The notes beneath the pieces were generated by a model, which was not told where the DNA came from, made no database searches, and saw only the letters and a program-made list of their open reading frames with translations. 64,000 nucleotides of DNA. Origin: Exiguobacterium acetylicum DSM 20416 (GTDB lineage Bacteria > Bacillota > Bacilli > Exiguobacteriales > Exiguobacteriaceae). This document shows positions 26,858 to 35,797 of this stretch, in pieces. A program made the position numbers and the translations under genes. The stretch's first letter is position 1, and each line of letters starts with the position of its first letter. Location of the stretch: contig NZ_JNIR01000001.1 in the NCBI RefSeq assembly GCF_000702605.1, forward strand, positions 2,666,001 through 2,730,000, read 5' to 3'.

Positions 26858-27625
26858 TTAACTATAAATAGCTAGGATTTCTAAAATCAAAGTATTATTA
26901 GCAGATTTTATATTTTCGACACCTTCTATTTCATCTTTTCCCAATTGTCTTCTTAATCCTCTACTTATAGAAAGTAAATCTTTCATAATATCAAAAACAA
27001 CTATAGGTTCATCTTTATAATATTTTTTAGAAATAATTTTTGCTATAAAAGTAACCTCTTCTTCTTCATAATCTTCTAGTCCATCCATTCCAATTATTAA
27101 GTCCGTTGAAGTTAACTTTGTAAATCCAATCCAATCATTTAAAGTACTATCTGTAATGAATATTGGAATTTTTGTATTTTCTTTTTCAAAAATCTTTTTA
27201 ATAACCTCTTCTTCTTGAGTGCTTTCTAAATTTAAACTATTCATTATTATAGGCTTAAATTGAGTTATTAATTCCATCATGTCAAACTCATTCGGAATAC
27301 TTAATGAACCTCCAAATGATATAATGGACGATTTAGTAATCGTTTCAATATCGTAATCTTTTTCTACAAGATCAAAAAAATACTCCCCGTCCTTTTCTTG
27401 TAATAATTCTTCAAATTCATTACAATCCAAAACTAAACTATTTATTGGCTCTCCTTCCATTTCATTAGTTCCTGTCATTCCTCCAGAGACTATAGGAATT
27501 TTTCCGTTAACTGATTTAGTTGAAGTTATTTTCATATTTTTTACATTTAAACTTTTTTCTCCTATAAGAAGTGCTTTATATTCAGCTACCTTTTTTGAAT
27601 CAAAATATATCATATTTTTAAACAT
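26858..27625 (-). CDS. soluble acidic protein, unknown function (possibly DUF6414-like)
   Basis: 255 aa, first gene of the AT-rich pair. No signal peptide, membrane segment or classical catalytic motif. The opening MIYFDSKKVAEYKALLIGEK and the following short repeats weakly recall DUF6414 proteins (opening IYLDE...), an assignment I hold lightly. The C-terminal third (VFDIMKDLLSISRGLRRQLGKDE) looks helical. ATG ending at 27625 with a strong aggagga 6 nt upstream. Transcribed with the membrane-protein gene from the promoter at 27661-27689. Composition is foreign to the flanking genes. Confidence 0.72.
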   Translation of the reverse strand: MFKNMIYFDSKKVAEYKALLIGEKSLNVKNMKITSTKSVNGKIPIVSGGMTGTNEMEGEPINSLVLDCNEFEELLQEKDGEYFFDLVEKDYDIETITKSSIISFGGSLSIPNEFDMMELITQFKPIIMNSLNLESTQEEEVIKKIFEKENTKIPIFITDSTLNDWIGFTKLTSTDLIIGMDGLEDYEEEEVTFIAKIISKKYYKDEPIVVFDIMKDLLSISRGLRRQLGKDEIEGVENIKSANNTLILEILAIYS

Positions 27626-27660
27626 TATTTTCCTCCTATATATAGTTTTTTTATTGGAAT

Positions 27661-27689
27661 ATTATACTTTAATTCGAATTAAAAAGTAA
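27661..27689 (-). promoter_or_regulatory. promoter of the island pair with palindromic operator
   Basis: On the minus strand a perfect -10 TATAAT (27661-27666) and a poor -35 TTACTT (27684-27689) are 17 bp apart. The spacer is filled by the perfect 16-bp palindrome TTTAATTCGAATTAAA (27668-27683), placed where a bound repressor would block polymerase. No regulator gene is present in the pair. Confidence 0.55.
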
Positions 27690-27711
27690 ATAAATTGAAT
27701 AATATATTAAG

Positions 27712-27763
27712 AAATAAAGTAATCTGAAATCCTTATTTTAAAAAGAATCAAATTACTTTATTT
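27712..27763 (-). terminator. AT-rich inverted repeat behind rlmH
   Basis: Arms AAATAAAGTAAT (27712-27723) and ATTACTTTATTT (27752-27763), perfect over 12 bp with a 28-nt loop, about 40 bp past the rlmH stop. It may end rlmH transcription or mark the junction of the island; a clear T-run is lacking. Confidence 0.45.
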
Positions 27764-27801
27764 ATTTGGCTCCATCTTATTTAATTAAAGCATATATTTT
27801 T

Positions 27802-28281
27802 TCACTTATGATACGGCTCATTCCGATTAATCCGGTACGCCCGATAAATCTGTTCACAGAGAATCATCTTCATCAACTGATGCGGGAATGTCATCTTCGA
27901 AAACGAGATTGTATCATTTGCACGCTGCATCACTTCTGGTGCAAGACCAAGTGATCCACCGATGACGAAAGCAATTTTGCTCTTGCCGTATGTCGCGAGT
28001 TGATCGAGTTCTTTTGCGAACTGTTCACTCGTCCGTTGTTTTCCTTCGATAGCAAGTGCGAGGACATGAACGTCCGGTCCGATCTTCGCTAAAATCCGTT
28101 CGCCCTCTTTTTTCTTCACTTGTGCCATCTCCGCTTCACTCAACTGCTCTGGTGCCTTTTCGTCCGCGACCTCGATTTCTTGGATCGAACAGTAGGCGCC
28201 GAGACGCTTCGTATATTCGGCGATACCTTGTTTCAAATACTTCTCTTTTAGCTTTCCGACCGTAATGATGGTAATTTGCAT
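27802..28281 (-). CDS. rlmH: 23S rRNA (pseudouridine1915-N3)-methyltransferase
   Basis: SPOUT-class methyltransferase (159 aa) that N3-methylates pseudouridine 1915 of 23S rRNA. Family marks are [20 protein letters not shown] at the N-terminus and the knot region [18 protein letters not shown]...[20 protein letters not shown], ending NEPYHK. The last codons and stop read TATCATAAGTGA, closely like the SCC attachment core at the end of staphylococcal rlmH (orfX). ATG ending at 28281 with only a weak ribosome site. Two DnaA boxes lie 35-55 bp upstream. The foreign AT-rich island begins at once behind the stop. Confidence 0.95.
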   Translation of the reverse strand: MQITIITVGKLKEKYLKQGIAEYTKRLGAYCSIQEIEVADEKAPEQLSEAEMAQVKKKEGERILAKIGPDVHVLALAIEGKQRTSEQFAKELDQLATYGKSKIAFVIGGSLGLAPEVMQRANDTISFSKMTFPHQLMKMILCEQIYRAYRINRNEPYHK

Positions 28282-28315
28282 CTTTTTTCTCGCTTTCTGA
28301 CAGAAAATTCAGGAG

Positions 28316-28344
28316 TTATCCACAGAGTTATCCACAAATCCACA
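28316..28344 (+). other. DnaA-box pair upstream of rlmH
   Basis: Perfect TTATCCACA at 28316-28324 and 28328-28336, 12 bp apart start to start, and a weaker AAATCCACA at 28336-28344. They lie in the leader of rlmH and form part of a cluster with the boxes at 28508-28544. Confidence 0.75.
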
Positions 28345-28353
28345 TGTTGATAT

Positions 28354-28515
28354 TTATTTTTTACTTGACACAAGATATGTTGCCGGTGCGTCACAGTATT
28401 CACACGTGATGTTTTTTTCTGGATTTAGCTGATCGAGAATCGGGTATTGTTCTGTTTCATCCACGATTTCGTCAAGCGCGAGCTCGACATGTTCTAAACA
28501 AACGTACTTATCCAC
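28354..28515 (-). CDS. CxxH/CxxC zinc-ribbon-like small protein
   Basis: 53-aa protein of the Bacillales CxxH/CxxC family (TIGR04129 type): CLEH near the N-terminus and CEYC near the C-terminus probably bind zinc. Role unknown. The GTG at 28515 is taken as start because aggagg lies 9 nt upstream and the protein then begins VDKYVCLEHVELAL as in relatives; the open frame upstream adds unlikely residues. The start codon is embedded in a perfect DnaA box. Confidence 0.82.
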   Translation of the reverse strand: MDKYVCLEHVELALDEIVDETEQYPILDQLNPEKNITCEYCDAPATYLVSSKK

Positions 28516-28544
28516 AGGTGGTCTCCTCCTTTCACTTATCCACA
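28508..28544 (+). other. DnaA boxes at the start of the CxxH/CxxC gene
   Basis: Perfect TTATCCACA at 28508-28516 (covering the GTG start codon) and 28536-28544 (just upstream of the ribosome site), plus a degenerate TTATCCGCT right after. DnaA bound here could act on this gene or hold DnaA away from oriC. Confidence 0.75.
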
Positions 28545-28612
28545 TTTATCCGCTTCCAGTATAACAAATATCAACCTTCCTGACCGGAAAAGGCGCAGGT
28601 TTCCTCACCAAA

Positions 28613-28650
28613 AAAAACCATCCACAGGTCGGACCTGTGGATGGTTTTTC
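28613..28650 (-). terminator. terminator of htrA
   Basis: Near-perfect stem ACCATCCACAGGTC / GACCTGTGGATGGT around a single central base, with a run of A on the left that is a T-run on the minus strand and TTTTT on the right. Confidence 0.88.
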
Positions 28651-28660
28651 AAATGATGCC

Positions 28661-29950
28661 TTACTGAACTGTTGGGGATTGGGCCGATAACTTCACCTCT
28701 GCTGTCTGTTTTTCACCGCCCCGGTAGAACGTGACTTTGACTGTTTCACCGACTTTTGCATCTCGGTAGAGGACACTTTTTAGGTCCGCGAACGATGCAA
28801 TCGCTTTTCCATTGATCTCGACGATGACATCGTTTGCCTTCATACCCGCTTTTTCGGCTCCACTGTTACGTGTTAGACCAACGACGACGATTCCTTTCGT
28901 GACATCATTCGGTAATTTCAGACGATCTTCCCGGTATCCGCTTGGGAATTCCTGCACGTCGCGAATCTGAATCCCGAGCTGTGGACGAACGACTTCGCCG
29001 TTTTGCTCAAGATCCCGCATGATTGGTAACGCTTCGTTGATCGGAATCGCAAATCCGACTCCTTCGACACTTGCTTCTGCAATCTTCATCGAGTTGATCC
29101 CGATCAATTGACCAGCTGTGTTGATGAGCGCTCCACCGGAGTTCCCCGGGTTGATCGCTGCATCGGTTTGAATGACTTCCGTGTTGAAGTCTTGCTGTCC
29201 ATCCTTGTTCGTATCAACTGGAACCGTCCGTTCCTGCGCACTGATGACACCGCGCGTGACCGAGTTCGCGAAAATCCCGAGCGGGTTCCCGATCGCAAGC
29301 ACCGTTTCACCGGCACGTAACGTATCCGAATCCCCCAGTTTTGCGACTTGTGTCACTTTCGATGAATCAATCGAGAGGACGGCTAAATCGTACGTCGGAT
29401 CTTCGCCGAGGACTTTTGCCTCGAGTGCTGTTCCGTCGGATAACGTGACAGACAAGCGGCTCGCCCCTTCAACGACGTGGTAGTTCGTAACGACGTAAGC
29501 TTTATTGCCGTCTTTTTTATAGATGACGCCGGACCCTGCACCCGTTTCCTGATCGGTTCCTTGGAACGAGCTCTGGAGGTTCGTCACGCTCACGACGGCT
29601 TCCTTCGTCTTACCGACTGCACCAACGATGTCGGTTTCAGCCTCTGTCGTCTGTGTCGCAGTCTGTTCCGCTGTCGTCGACGAAACCGGAGTCGGACTCG
29701 TCATCTCATCGCGGACGAACGGCCACGCGACGAGGGCGATCAACAAGGCTCCGACGATTCCGCCGATCAGACCGACGAAAAAGGCTTTTCCGGCACCACG
29801 ACGACGCGGTGGTTCTGGTTGTTCTTCATATGGTTCACGATAAGGGCTGACCGGTTCGCTCGTTGCCGGTTGACGGGGCGGGAAGCCGCTCTCATCGGAT
29901 GACTGTTCGTATCGTTCGGATTCGTTCCGTGGTTCTTCGGGTCGATCCAT
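28661..29950 (-). CDS. htrA: HtrA-like serine protease (YyxA type)
   Basis: Membrane-anchored protease (429 aa) of the WalRK locus. A cytoplasmic acidic, proline-rich N-terminus of about 50 residues is followed by one transmembrane helix (AFFVGLIGGIVGALLIALVA). Next comes a trypsin-like domain with His in VVTNYHVVEG, Asp in DPTYDLAVLSID and Ser in NPGNSGGALI, then one PDZ domain (GIVVVGLTRNSGAEKAGMKA). It degrades or refolds damaged exported proteins. Two ATGs are close; the one at 29950 is 9 nt from aaaggagg, whereas that at 29956 is only 3 nt away. It follows walJ by about 100 bp. Confidence 0.92.
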   Translation of the reverse strand: MDRPEEPRNESERYEQSSDESGFPPRQPATSEPVSPYREPYEEQPEPPRRRGAGKAFFVGLIGGIVGALLIALVAWPFVRDEMTSPTPVSSTTAEQTATQTTEAETDIVGAVGKTKEAVVSVTNLQSSFQGTDQETGAGSGVIYKKDGNKAYVVTNYHVVEGASRLSVTLSDGTALEAKVLGEDPTYDLAVLSIDSSKVTQVAKLGDSDTLRAGETVLAIGNPLGIFANSVTRGVISAQERTVPVDTNKDGQQDFNTEVIQTDAAINPGNSGGALINTAGQLIGINSMKIAEASVEGVGFAIPINEALPIMRDLEQNGEVVRPQLGIQIRDVQEFPSGYREDRLKLPNDVTKGIVVVGLTRNSGAEKAGMKANDVIVEINGKAIASFADLKSVLYRDAKVGETVKVTFYRGGEKQTAEVKLSAQSPTVQ

Positions 29951-30056
29951 CGACATACGCCTCCTTTATGACTCTCTTTACACAAGTATACCCCCATCAC
30001 GTGGCAAGTGAGCCAAATGTGGGGGTCTTTTGAGCATATTCAGTAATTTCCCATAA

Positions 30057-30848
30057 TCAAAGCTTCAGGAGCGGTGTCGGAATGACCGGATCCGTGTCGA
30101 GAAGCTGAATCTTACTCAAATCGACGTCACGGCTCGCGAGCGTCTGGGAGACACTCATCCGGGCGAGTTCCTTCATGTTGTTGTCCTTGCTCAAGTGGGC
30201 CATGTGGATTCGTTTCGTCCGGTCATCAAGGACCTCACTCATCGCGATTGCAGCGTCCTCGTTCGAGACGTGTCCGTAATCCCCGAGGATCCGTCGTTTG
30301 ACGCTCCACGGGTAATGTCCCATCTGGAGCATGCCGATATCATGGTTCGCTTCGAAGATATAAGCATCAGCGCCCCGAATGACACCTTTCATTCGGTCCG
30401 AGACGTATCCGGTATCCGTGATGTGCGCCAATCGTTTTCCTTCGTGGGCGAACTGGAAGAACATCGGATCGGCTGCATCGTGACTGACGTTGAATGATTC
30501 GACTTCGATGTCACCGAACTGCTTGACCTCTCCGACTTCCCAGAGGAACTTCAGCGCCGGATCGATCTTACCGATCTTCGCTTCCATCGCTGCCCACGTC
30601 TTTTCATTCGCATAGAGCGGGATATTGTACTTCCGTGCCATGATGCCGACGCCTTTGATATGGTCGGAGTGTTCATGGGTGACGAACAGACCATCGATGC
30701 CATGCGGCGACCGGTCGATCTGGTCGAACAAGGCGAGCATCGCCTTGCCGGTCAGTCCTGCGTCGACGAGCAAGCGGGTCTGTTCACTTTCGATATAGAG
30801 GGCGTTCCCCGTCGAGCCACTGGCCATGACGCTGTAGTGTAGGCTCAT
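30057..30848 (-). CDS. walJ: MBL-fold metallohydrolase WalJ (YycJ)
   Basis: 263-aa metallo-beta-lactamase-fold protein with the zinc motif [11 protein letters not shown], further ligands in [15 protein letters not shown] and a C-terminal [10 protein letters not shown]. In Bacillus YycJ is a 5'-to-3' exonuclease linked to mismatch repair and replication-cell wall coordination. The ATG at 30848 has tgaggaa 7 nt upstream and follows the walI stop by 10 nt. An open frame runs further 5' through walI in another phase and is not part of the gene. Confidence 0.92.
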   Translation of the reverse strand: MSLHYSVMASGSTGNALYIESEQTRLLVDAGLTGKAMLALFDQIDRSPHGIDGLFVTHEHSDHIKGVGIMARKYNIPLYANEKTWAAMEAKIGKIDPALKFLWEVGEVKQFGDIEVESFNVSHDAADPMFFQFAHEGKRLAHITDTGYVSDRMKGVIRGADAYIFEANHDIGMLQMGHYPWSVKRRILGDYGHVSNEDAAIAMSEVLDDRTKRIHMAHLSKDNNMKELARMSVSQTLASRDVDLSKIQLLDTDPVIPTPLLKL

Positions 30849-30858
30849 CGTGCATTCC

Positions 30859-31695
30859 TCATTTCTCTGAGACTGTATCCAATCGTTCGACGGTCTGGAC
30901 ACCGCCGTCAATCGCATTGACGAAGTAGACTTCCTCGTTGTCGAGCTCGATTTGCCACGTCGGCGGCAAGATTTGGACCGATTCCGTGCCTTCCGTGACG
31001 AGACAGAAATAACCGAGCTTGTGACTCGTCGACCGCTTCGATGCCGGGAACAAGCCTTGCTCCGACAACTGGACGATCGCTTCACTTGCCGATAACAACG
31101 TCACGTCCTGTGCTTGCCGGACGACCTTGTTCAAGTGGCGTTGTTTGTAGCTGACGATTTCCTTCGCATCGTTGAGCTGTAAGACGAGCAGGGACGGTCC
31201 GATCATCGCATCGTCCTCACGCGACTGCTGTGGTGTCGAATAGAGCGGCTGTCCCTTATACGTCTGAACGAATGTCATCTCCTGATACTTACTATCATAC
31301 TTCCAAAATGTATATTCGGCACCATATCGAACTGATGCTTGAACGAACGATGAAGCGGAATCCCGCATCGTCTTCGCATCGAGTCGATACGGTTTCGTTA
31401 ACCGGACCGACCACTCGACATCATTCTTGACGGAGGCGACCGCGTCCCGAATCGGTGAACTCGCAAGTGGCGCCAGCGTCCGCGCGTCGACTTCGGCTGT
31501 TAAATAACCGATGTCACGCGTGACCGGCTGCAGTTTCTTCTCATCGATTTGACGATCCTTCAAGATCGATTTACCGGTCGCGCTCGTCGCGACGATCCGC
31601 GGCTCGACCATCCGGTCCATCAATTGAATGGCGAGGTAGACGTTCAGGATCAAAAAGGTCAGCATCAATAAGGTCTTCGCTTTACTCCAGTCCAT
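30859..31695 (-). CDS. walI: WalRK regulatory protein WalI (YycI)
   Basis: 278-aa single-pass membrane protein; the N-terminal helix is [20 protein letters not shown] and the rest is extracellular. With WalH it contacts WalK in the membrane and modulates its activity. The C-terminal half has the YycI fold pattern ending [19 protein letters not shown], here read as [22 protein letters not shown] ending at 31695, 6 nt after walH. Confidence 0.92.
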   Translation of the reverse strand: MDWSKAKTLLMLTFLILNVYLAIQLMDRMVEPRIVATSATGKSILKDRQIDEKKLQPVTRDIGYLTAEVDARTLAPLASSPIRDAVASVKNDVEWSVRLTKPYRLDAKTMRDSASSFVQASVRYGAEYTFWKYDSKYQEMTFVQTYKGQPLYSTPQQSREDDAMIGPSLLVLQLNDAKEIVSYKQRHLNKVVRQAQDVTLLSASEAIVQLSEQGLFPASKRSTSHKLGYFCLVTEGTESVQILPPTWQIELDNEEVYFVNAIDGGVQTVERLDTVSEK

Positions 31696-31701
31696 TCATC
31701 C

Positions 31702-33018
31702 TCACCCCTCATTCCCGACAGCTTGATTGATCGATTGCCAGACGCCATCGATTTTGATGAACCACGTCGGCTCAAAGACGGCGTAGCGGCTCGTTGAAAT
31801 CTTATACGTCATCTCATATCCAATCCGGATTCCACTGATCTCTTTTAAGAGATCAGCACGACTCAGACGTTCGAGAACCGTTTCAACAGCTGGCACCGTT
31901 TCTTCCCGAAGGATCAATTTCCGCTTCGCTCGGAGCATGCTACGACTGAGCGACCGGACTTGATTTTCCTCATACATGATCTTCAGTGTCGCGAGATCGA
32001 ACTTCGTCTGTTCGAGCAGCGGACCACTCTCCCCAAATACCGGATACCGGTTCAAGTACAACCGGAACGTCGCCGTCTGTTCCTCACTCTTTTTACTCAT
32101 CTGATCAAAGTAATACCGGAAGCCACTGCGTTGGGTATCTTGATCGAGCCAGCCCCCATGAATGTTGACATAGCTGACGAGCGTGCTGTAATCGACCGTC
32201 GAGCTTTGGGTATTCGGCGATAACGTATTGAAACGATACACATTGTAGTTTCGATCATACGTCGAAACGCTGACACCGTCCGTCAAGACGTCGAGATCAT
32301 CCCGACTCTTGATTTGCTGGACGTTCGAGTTCTCAGCGAAAAAGGCACTCCGGATGCGATCGAGTGGTTTGGGCGATTGCCCGACCTCGTCATAGACGAA
32401 GACTTGCTCTAATCGCGTCGTACCGCTCGCGACATACGTATAATCGCCACCTTTGAGTTCGACGCGTGTCATCGGTTTTTTCTTATCATGCGCGAACAGT
32501 CGCTTCAAAACCGTCTCATCGCCGACAAGCTTGAAGTCCTTCAGGCGACCGGTCGCCGACTCGAGACGGAGGATTGGTCCATCATAATCGAGTAAATAGA
32601 GCCGTTTGATCGGTTCCGAGAAGGCGATTTGTTTTTCGCCGAGTAACTCTTCAAGAATCGTCGCACTGATCGGTGTCGGGAAAATCATCTCGACACTCCG
32701 GTCACCGACCGGGATGTTATTCGCTTTATCCGTCAAGACAAGGACACCGATGTTAAACGACGCACCGATTCGGTTAAGGAAGGTCCGACCGATGATTTGT
32801 GTCTGATAGATCCCTTCCTGGTCCGAATAGACGAGTAGTTCCGGGTTGATCAGTTGGTTGCTTTCAATCGTCTTTGAGGCATCGATCTCGTTGAACGAGA
32901 CCTGTTCCCGCTCGATTGATTCACTGCTTGGATGATAGGTCCAGAGCATCGCTGTCTGAGCGATCGAACCGGCGACAAGCAGGACGAGTAACAGCGAACT
33001 CCAGTGTTGTTTCTTCAT
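31702..33018 (-). CDS. walH: WalRK regulatory protein WalH (YycH)
   Basis: 438-aa membrane-anchored extracellular protein with one N-terminal helix (SLLLVLLVAGSIAQTAMLW) and a large exported part, matching YycH in length and position. It acts with WalI to restrain or tune the WalK kinase. Its ATG overlaps the walK stop by 4 nt, so translation is coupled. Confidence 0.92.
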   Translation of the reverse strand: MKKQHWSSLLLVLLVAGSIAQTAMLWTYHPSSESIEREQVSFNEIDASKTIESNQLINPELLVYSDQEGIYQTQIIGRTFLNRIGASFNIGVLVLTDKANNIPVGDRSVEMIFPTPISATILEELLGEKQIAFSEPIKRLYLLDYDGPILRLESATGRLKDFKLVGDETVLKRLFAHDKKKPMTRVELKGGDYTYVASGTTRLEQVFVYDEVGQSPKPLDRIRSAFFAENSNVQQIKSRDDLDVLTDGVSVSTYDRNYNVYRFNTLSPNTQSSTVDYSTLVSYVNIHGGWLDQDTQRSGFRYYFDQMSKKSEEQTATFRLYLNRYPVFGESGPLLEQTKFDLATLKIMYEENQVRSLSRSMLRAKRKLILREETVPAVETVLERLSRADLLKEISGIRIGYEMTYKISTSRYAVFEPTWFIKIDGVWQSINQAVGNEG

Positions 33019-34865
33019 CCGGCATCCACCTCTTCGATCACCTCATACGGAAGCGTGAAGTAAATCGTCGTGCCGCGTCCCCATTCACTTTCTGCCCAGA
33101 TGTCGCCACCATGTGCTGAAACGACGTCTTTTGCGATCGACAGACCAAGACCGGTGCCGCCGATTTTACGGGCACGGGCTTTATCGACACGATAGAAGCG
33201 TTCGAAGATTTTTTGGAGATTCGCTTTCGGGATTCCGACACCTTCATCCTTGATGCTGATGACGATCCGTTTTGCCCGGAGCATCGTCCGGACGGTGATC
33301 GTTCCGCCTTCCGGTGAGTACTTGATTGCATTCGTCAGGATGTTGTCTGCGACCTGGATCAACTTATCCTGATCCCCACGGATGTAGACTTTCCGCTTCA
33401 TGATCTTACGACGGAAACGAATCCGTTCTGGTTTCGTCATGTCATGGCGATCGAGAATCTCATTCAGGAATTGAATGTAATCGAAGCGGACCTTATTCAT
33501 TTTGTATTCCTTACTGTCCATCTTCGACAGTTGTAAGAGATCGGTGACGAGGCGGATCATCCGCTCCGTCTCGTTCTGTGTCGTCTCAAGGAAACGTGGT
33601 GCGAGTTCCTCGTCCTGATACGCGCCTTCTGCCAAGGCTTCAAGATAGCTGCGCATCGTCGTCAGCGGTGTTCGGAGCTCGTGACTGACGTTCGCGACGA
33701 ATTCGCGACGATCCTGTTCGACTTGCTCCTGTTCCGTGACGTCATGCAGGACGACGATCATCCCGGTAATTGGACCACTGTGTTTCTTGACGGGCGAGAA
33801 GAATGCCCGGACGAGGAACAGTTCATCCTCACTACTGAAATCAAGTAGACGCGGTGGCATCGTACCGTCTTCCGGAATCATGAAATCGTCACCGAGTGCC
33901 AGTAAGTCCTTCAAGTTCGTTCCGACGACGCTCGCATCGTCCGCACCGACGATATCCTTCGCTTGATCGTTCATCAAGATGACGCGCAACGTCCGGTCCG
34001 TCGCAATGACGCCATCGGTCATGTTCTCAAGGACGCTCGTCAACTTCCGCCGTTCGGCTTCCGTCGTCGCGTTTGCTTCGAGTAACTCATCCGTCAATTC
34101 GTTGAACGAACGAGCGAGCTGACCGATCTCATCGTCCGAATAGACCTTAACCTTCCGCGAGAAGTTCCCGCGTCGCATCTCGATCGCTTGACGCCGCATA
34201 TCGGAAATCGGACGCGTGATCGTCCGCGACAGCAAGACACCGAGAATCGACGTGATGACGAGGGCGATGACCGTTCCGGTCGCAAGAATCCGCGTAACCT
34301 GTTGCATCTGCGAATAGATTGACTCCATCGAGGCGCGAACATAAATCATACCGGTCGTTACGCCGTCTCGTTCCGAGGTAACCGGTACGGCAAAGATCCG
34401 GATCTTATCCTCTGATTCTGGATCAAGCACGGTGTCCGTCCGGGTCGAGCTCGTTGCCTGCGCTTTTTTAATCAGTGAATTCGTCGCCCGTTGTCCGACT
34501 GCTGATTGGTTCTCGTTATCCGATGTCGCTTGGATGATCGAGTCCTGGTCAATGATCTGGACTTCGAGGATGTCGTTCCTTGAGGTGGAGCCATTACTAA
34601 ACTCAGACAGCAGTTGCCCTAGTGATTGGGACAACTGCCGCTTGGAGGCGTCATCATCGCCTGTTTTATCGAATTCCTTCCCGACGTTATAGGCGACAAG
34701 ACCTGCTCGGTCCTCGACCGACTTCGAGAAGTTCGTAATGTACTGCTTTTCAAGGGAACGAACGAAATAGACGCCAATGACCTGCATCGCCACTAAAATC
34801 AATAAGGCATAGATGACGACGAGTTTCCATTGGATGGATTTAAAGAAGTTCGTTCCTTTTAACAT
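33015..34865 (-). CDS. walK: sensor histidine kinase WalK
   Basis: 616-aa kinase for cell-wall homeostasis. Order: transmembrane helix (about 13-32), extracellular PDC-type sensor domain, second helix (about 183-205), HAMP (about 206-258), PAS (about 265-370), dimerisation domain with phospho-acceptor His in FVANVSHELRTPLTTM, and ATPase domain with NILTNAIKYSPEGG, IKDEGVGIP and GTGLGLSIAKD. It phosphorylates WalR according to lipid II and septal signals in relatives. ATG ending at 34865, 2 nt after walR. Confidence 0.95.
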   Translation of the reverse strand: MLKGTNFFKSIQWKLVVIYALLILVAMQVIGVYFVRSLEKQYITNFSKSVEDRAGLVAYNVGKEFDKTGDDDASKRQLSQSLGQLLSEFSNGSTSRNDILEVQIIDQDSIIQATSDNENQSAVGQRATNSLIKKAQATSSTRTDTVLDPESEDKIRIFAVPVTSERDGVTTGMIYVRASMESIYSQMQQVTRILATGTVIALVITSILGVLLSRTITRPISDMRRQAIEMRRGNFSRKVKVYSDDEIGQLARSFNELTDELLEANATTEAERRKLTSVLENMTDGVIATDRTLRVILMNDQAKDIVGADDASVVGTNLKDLLALGDDFMIPEDGTMPPRLLDFSSEDELFLVRAFFSPVKKHSGPITGMIVVLHDVTEQEQVEQDRREFVANVSHELRTPLTTMRSYLEALAEGAYQDEELAPRFLETTQNETERMIRLVTDLLQLSKMDSKEYKMNKVRFDYIQFLNEILDRHDMTKPERIRFRRKIMKRKVYIRGDQDKLIQVADNILTNAIKYSPEGGTITVRTMLRAKRIVISIKDEGVGIPKANLQKIFERFYRVDKARARKIGGTGLGLSIAKDVVSAHGGDIWAESEWGRGTTIYFTLPYEVIEEVDAG

Positions 34866-34867
34866 CG

Positions 34868-35575
34868 TTATTCATTCTCCCCGTCTTGGAGATAATAGCC
34901 GACACCACGACGCGTCATGATGTAAACCGGCGTACTTGGGTTATCTTCGACTTTCTCACGGAGACGACGTACTGTCACGTCGACTGTCCGGACATCACCG
35001 AAGTAGTCATAGCCCCAGACCGTTTGCAACAAATGCTCACGTGTCATGACTTGACCGATATTTTTCGCGAGGTAGTGCAACAATTCGAACTCACGCTGCG
35101 TCAGCTCGATTTTTTGATCCTTCCGTGTCACCGTATGCGAATTCGTATCGATATACAGTTCCCCGACTTTGAGTGGACCTGGTCCAACCGGTTGTGGTGT
35201 AGCTTCCGGACTCGTGTTGCGTAAATGGACTTTCACGCGGGCAAGTAACTCGCGCGAGCTGAATGGCTTCGTCACATAATCGTTCGCGCCAAGCTCAAGA
35301 CCAAGTACCGTATCGATCTCGGAATCCTTCGCTGTCAACATGATAATCGGAATCTTCGAAGTCTTCCGGACTTCCCGGCAGACTTCCATCCCGTCCATTA
35401 ATGGGAGCATGATGTCGAGTAACATCAAATCCGGTTTGAACTCCTCGAATTTTTCTAATGCCTCCACGCCGTCGTTTGCGATCGCGACCTGGTAGCCTTC
35501 TTTTTCTAATTTAAACTTGAGTATATCTGCAATCGGTAACTCGTCATCGACGACTAGAATTTTGCGTTCCGTCAC
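34868..35575 (-). CDS. walR: response regulator WalR
   Basis: 235-aa OmpR-type regulator. The receiver domain has the acidic pair in VVDDELP and phospho-Asp in [14 protein letters not shown], with Lys in VTKPF; the C-terminal winged helix ends [19 protein letters not shown]. It controls autolysin and wall-metabolism genes and is essential in most relatives. Start is a GTG with aagggggc upstream. First gene of walRKHIJ-htrA. Confidence 0.95.
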   Translation of the reverse strand: MTERKILVVDDELPIADILKFKLEKEGYQVAIANDGVEALEKFEEFKPDLMLLDIMLPLMDGMEVCREVRKTSKIPIIMLTAKDSEIDTVLGLELGANDYVTKPFSSRELLARVKVHLRNTSPEATPQPVGPGPLKVGELYIDTNSHTVTRKDQKIELTQREFELLHYLAKNIGQVMTREHLLQTVWGYDYFGDVRTVDVTVRRLREKVEDNPSTPVYIMTRRGVGYYLQDGENE

Positions 35576-35695
35576 TGGGTGTGCCCCCTTAAAAATTTCT
35601 ATTCAATCTATTTTACCTGTTTTTTCGGCATATAGAAAGGTGGCGACGGAAACTCCCGGCGCCACTCTCTCTGCTGTTCGTTGTCTCACGGGAGA

Positions 35696-35711
35696 GGTTC
35701 CACGTGAAACA
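35696..35711. other. parS-like site between walR and purA
   Basis: GGTTCCACGTGAAACA matches 14 of 16 positions of the Bacillus parS TGTTTCACGTGAAACA. It lies in the intergenic space on the left replichore, about 18 kb from the origin. Confidence 0.7.
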
Positions 35712-35764
35712 CTGTATTTAGTATACCTGTTTTTGCTTCCGTTTGTGAACCATTTCGCACAAAA

Positions 35765-35797
35765 AACAGCCTCTTGCGGGAGGCAAGAGGCTGTTTA
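35765..35797 (-). terminator. terminator of purA
   Basis: Stem AAACAGCCTCTTGC / GCAAGAGGCTGTTT with a short loop, preceded on + by AAAAAA, which is a T-run on the minus strand. This is the distal copy; the proximal half-copy at 35809-35833 comes from the 36-bp duplication. Confidence 0.85.

Noticed and set aside
29960-30030. CCCCCA/TGGGGG arms between htrA and walJ as a terminator
   Set aside because: The loop is long and the minus-strand sequence after it is not T-rich; it may as well be part of an htrA promoter. Not supported enough to list.
30849-31085. Longer walJ reading into walI
   Set aside because: The added residues are an arginine- and serine-rich out-of-phase translation of walI; the normal WalJ N-terminus begins at 30848.
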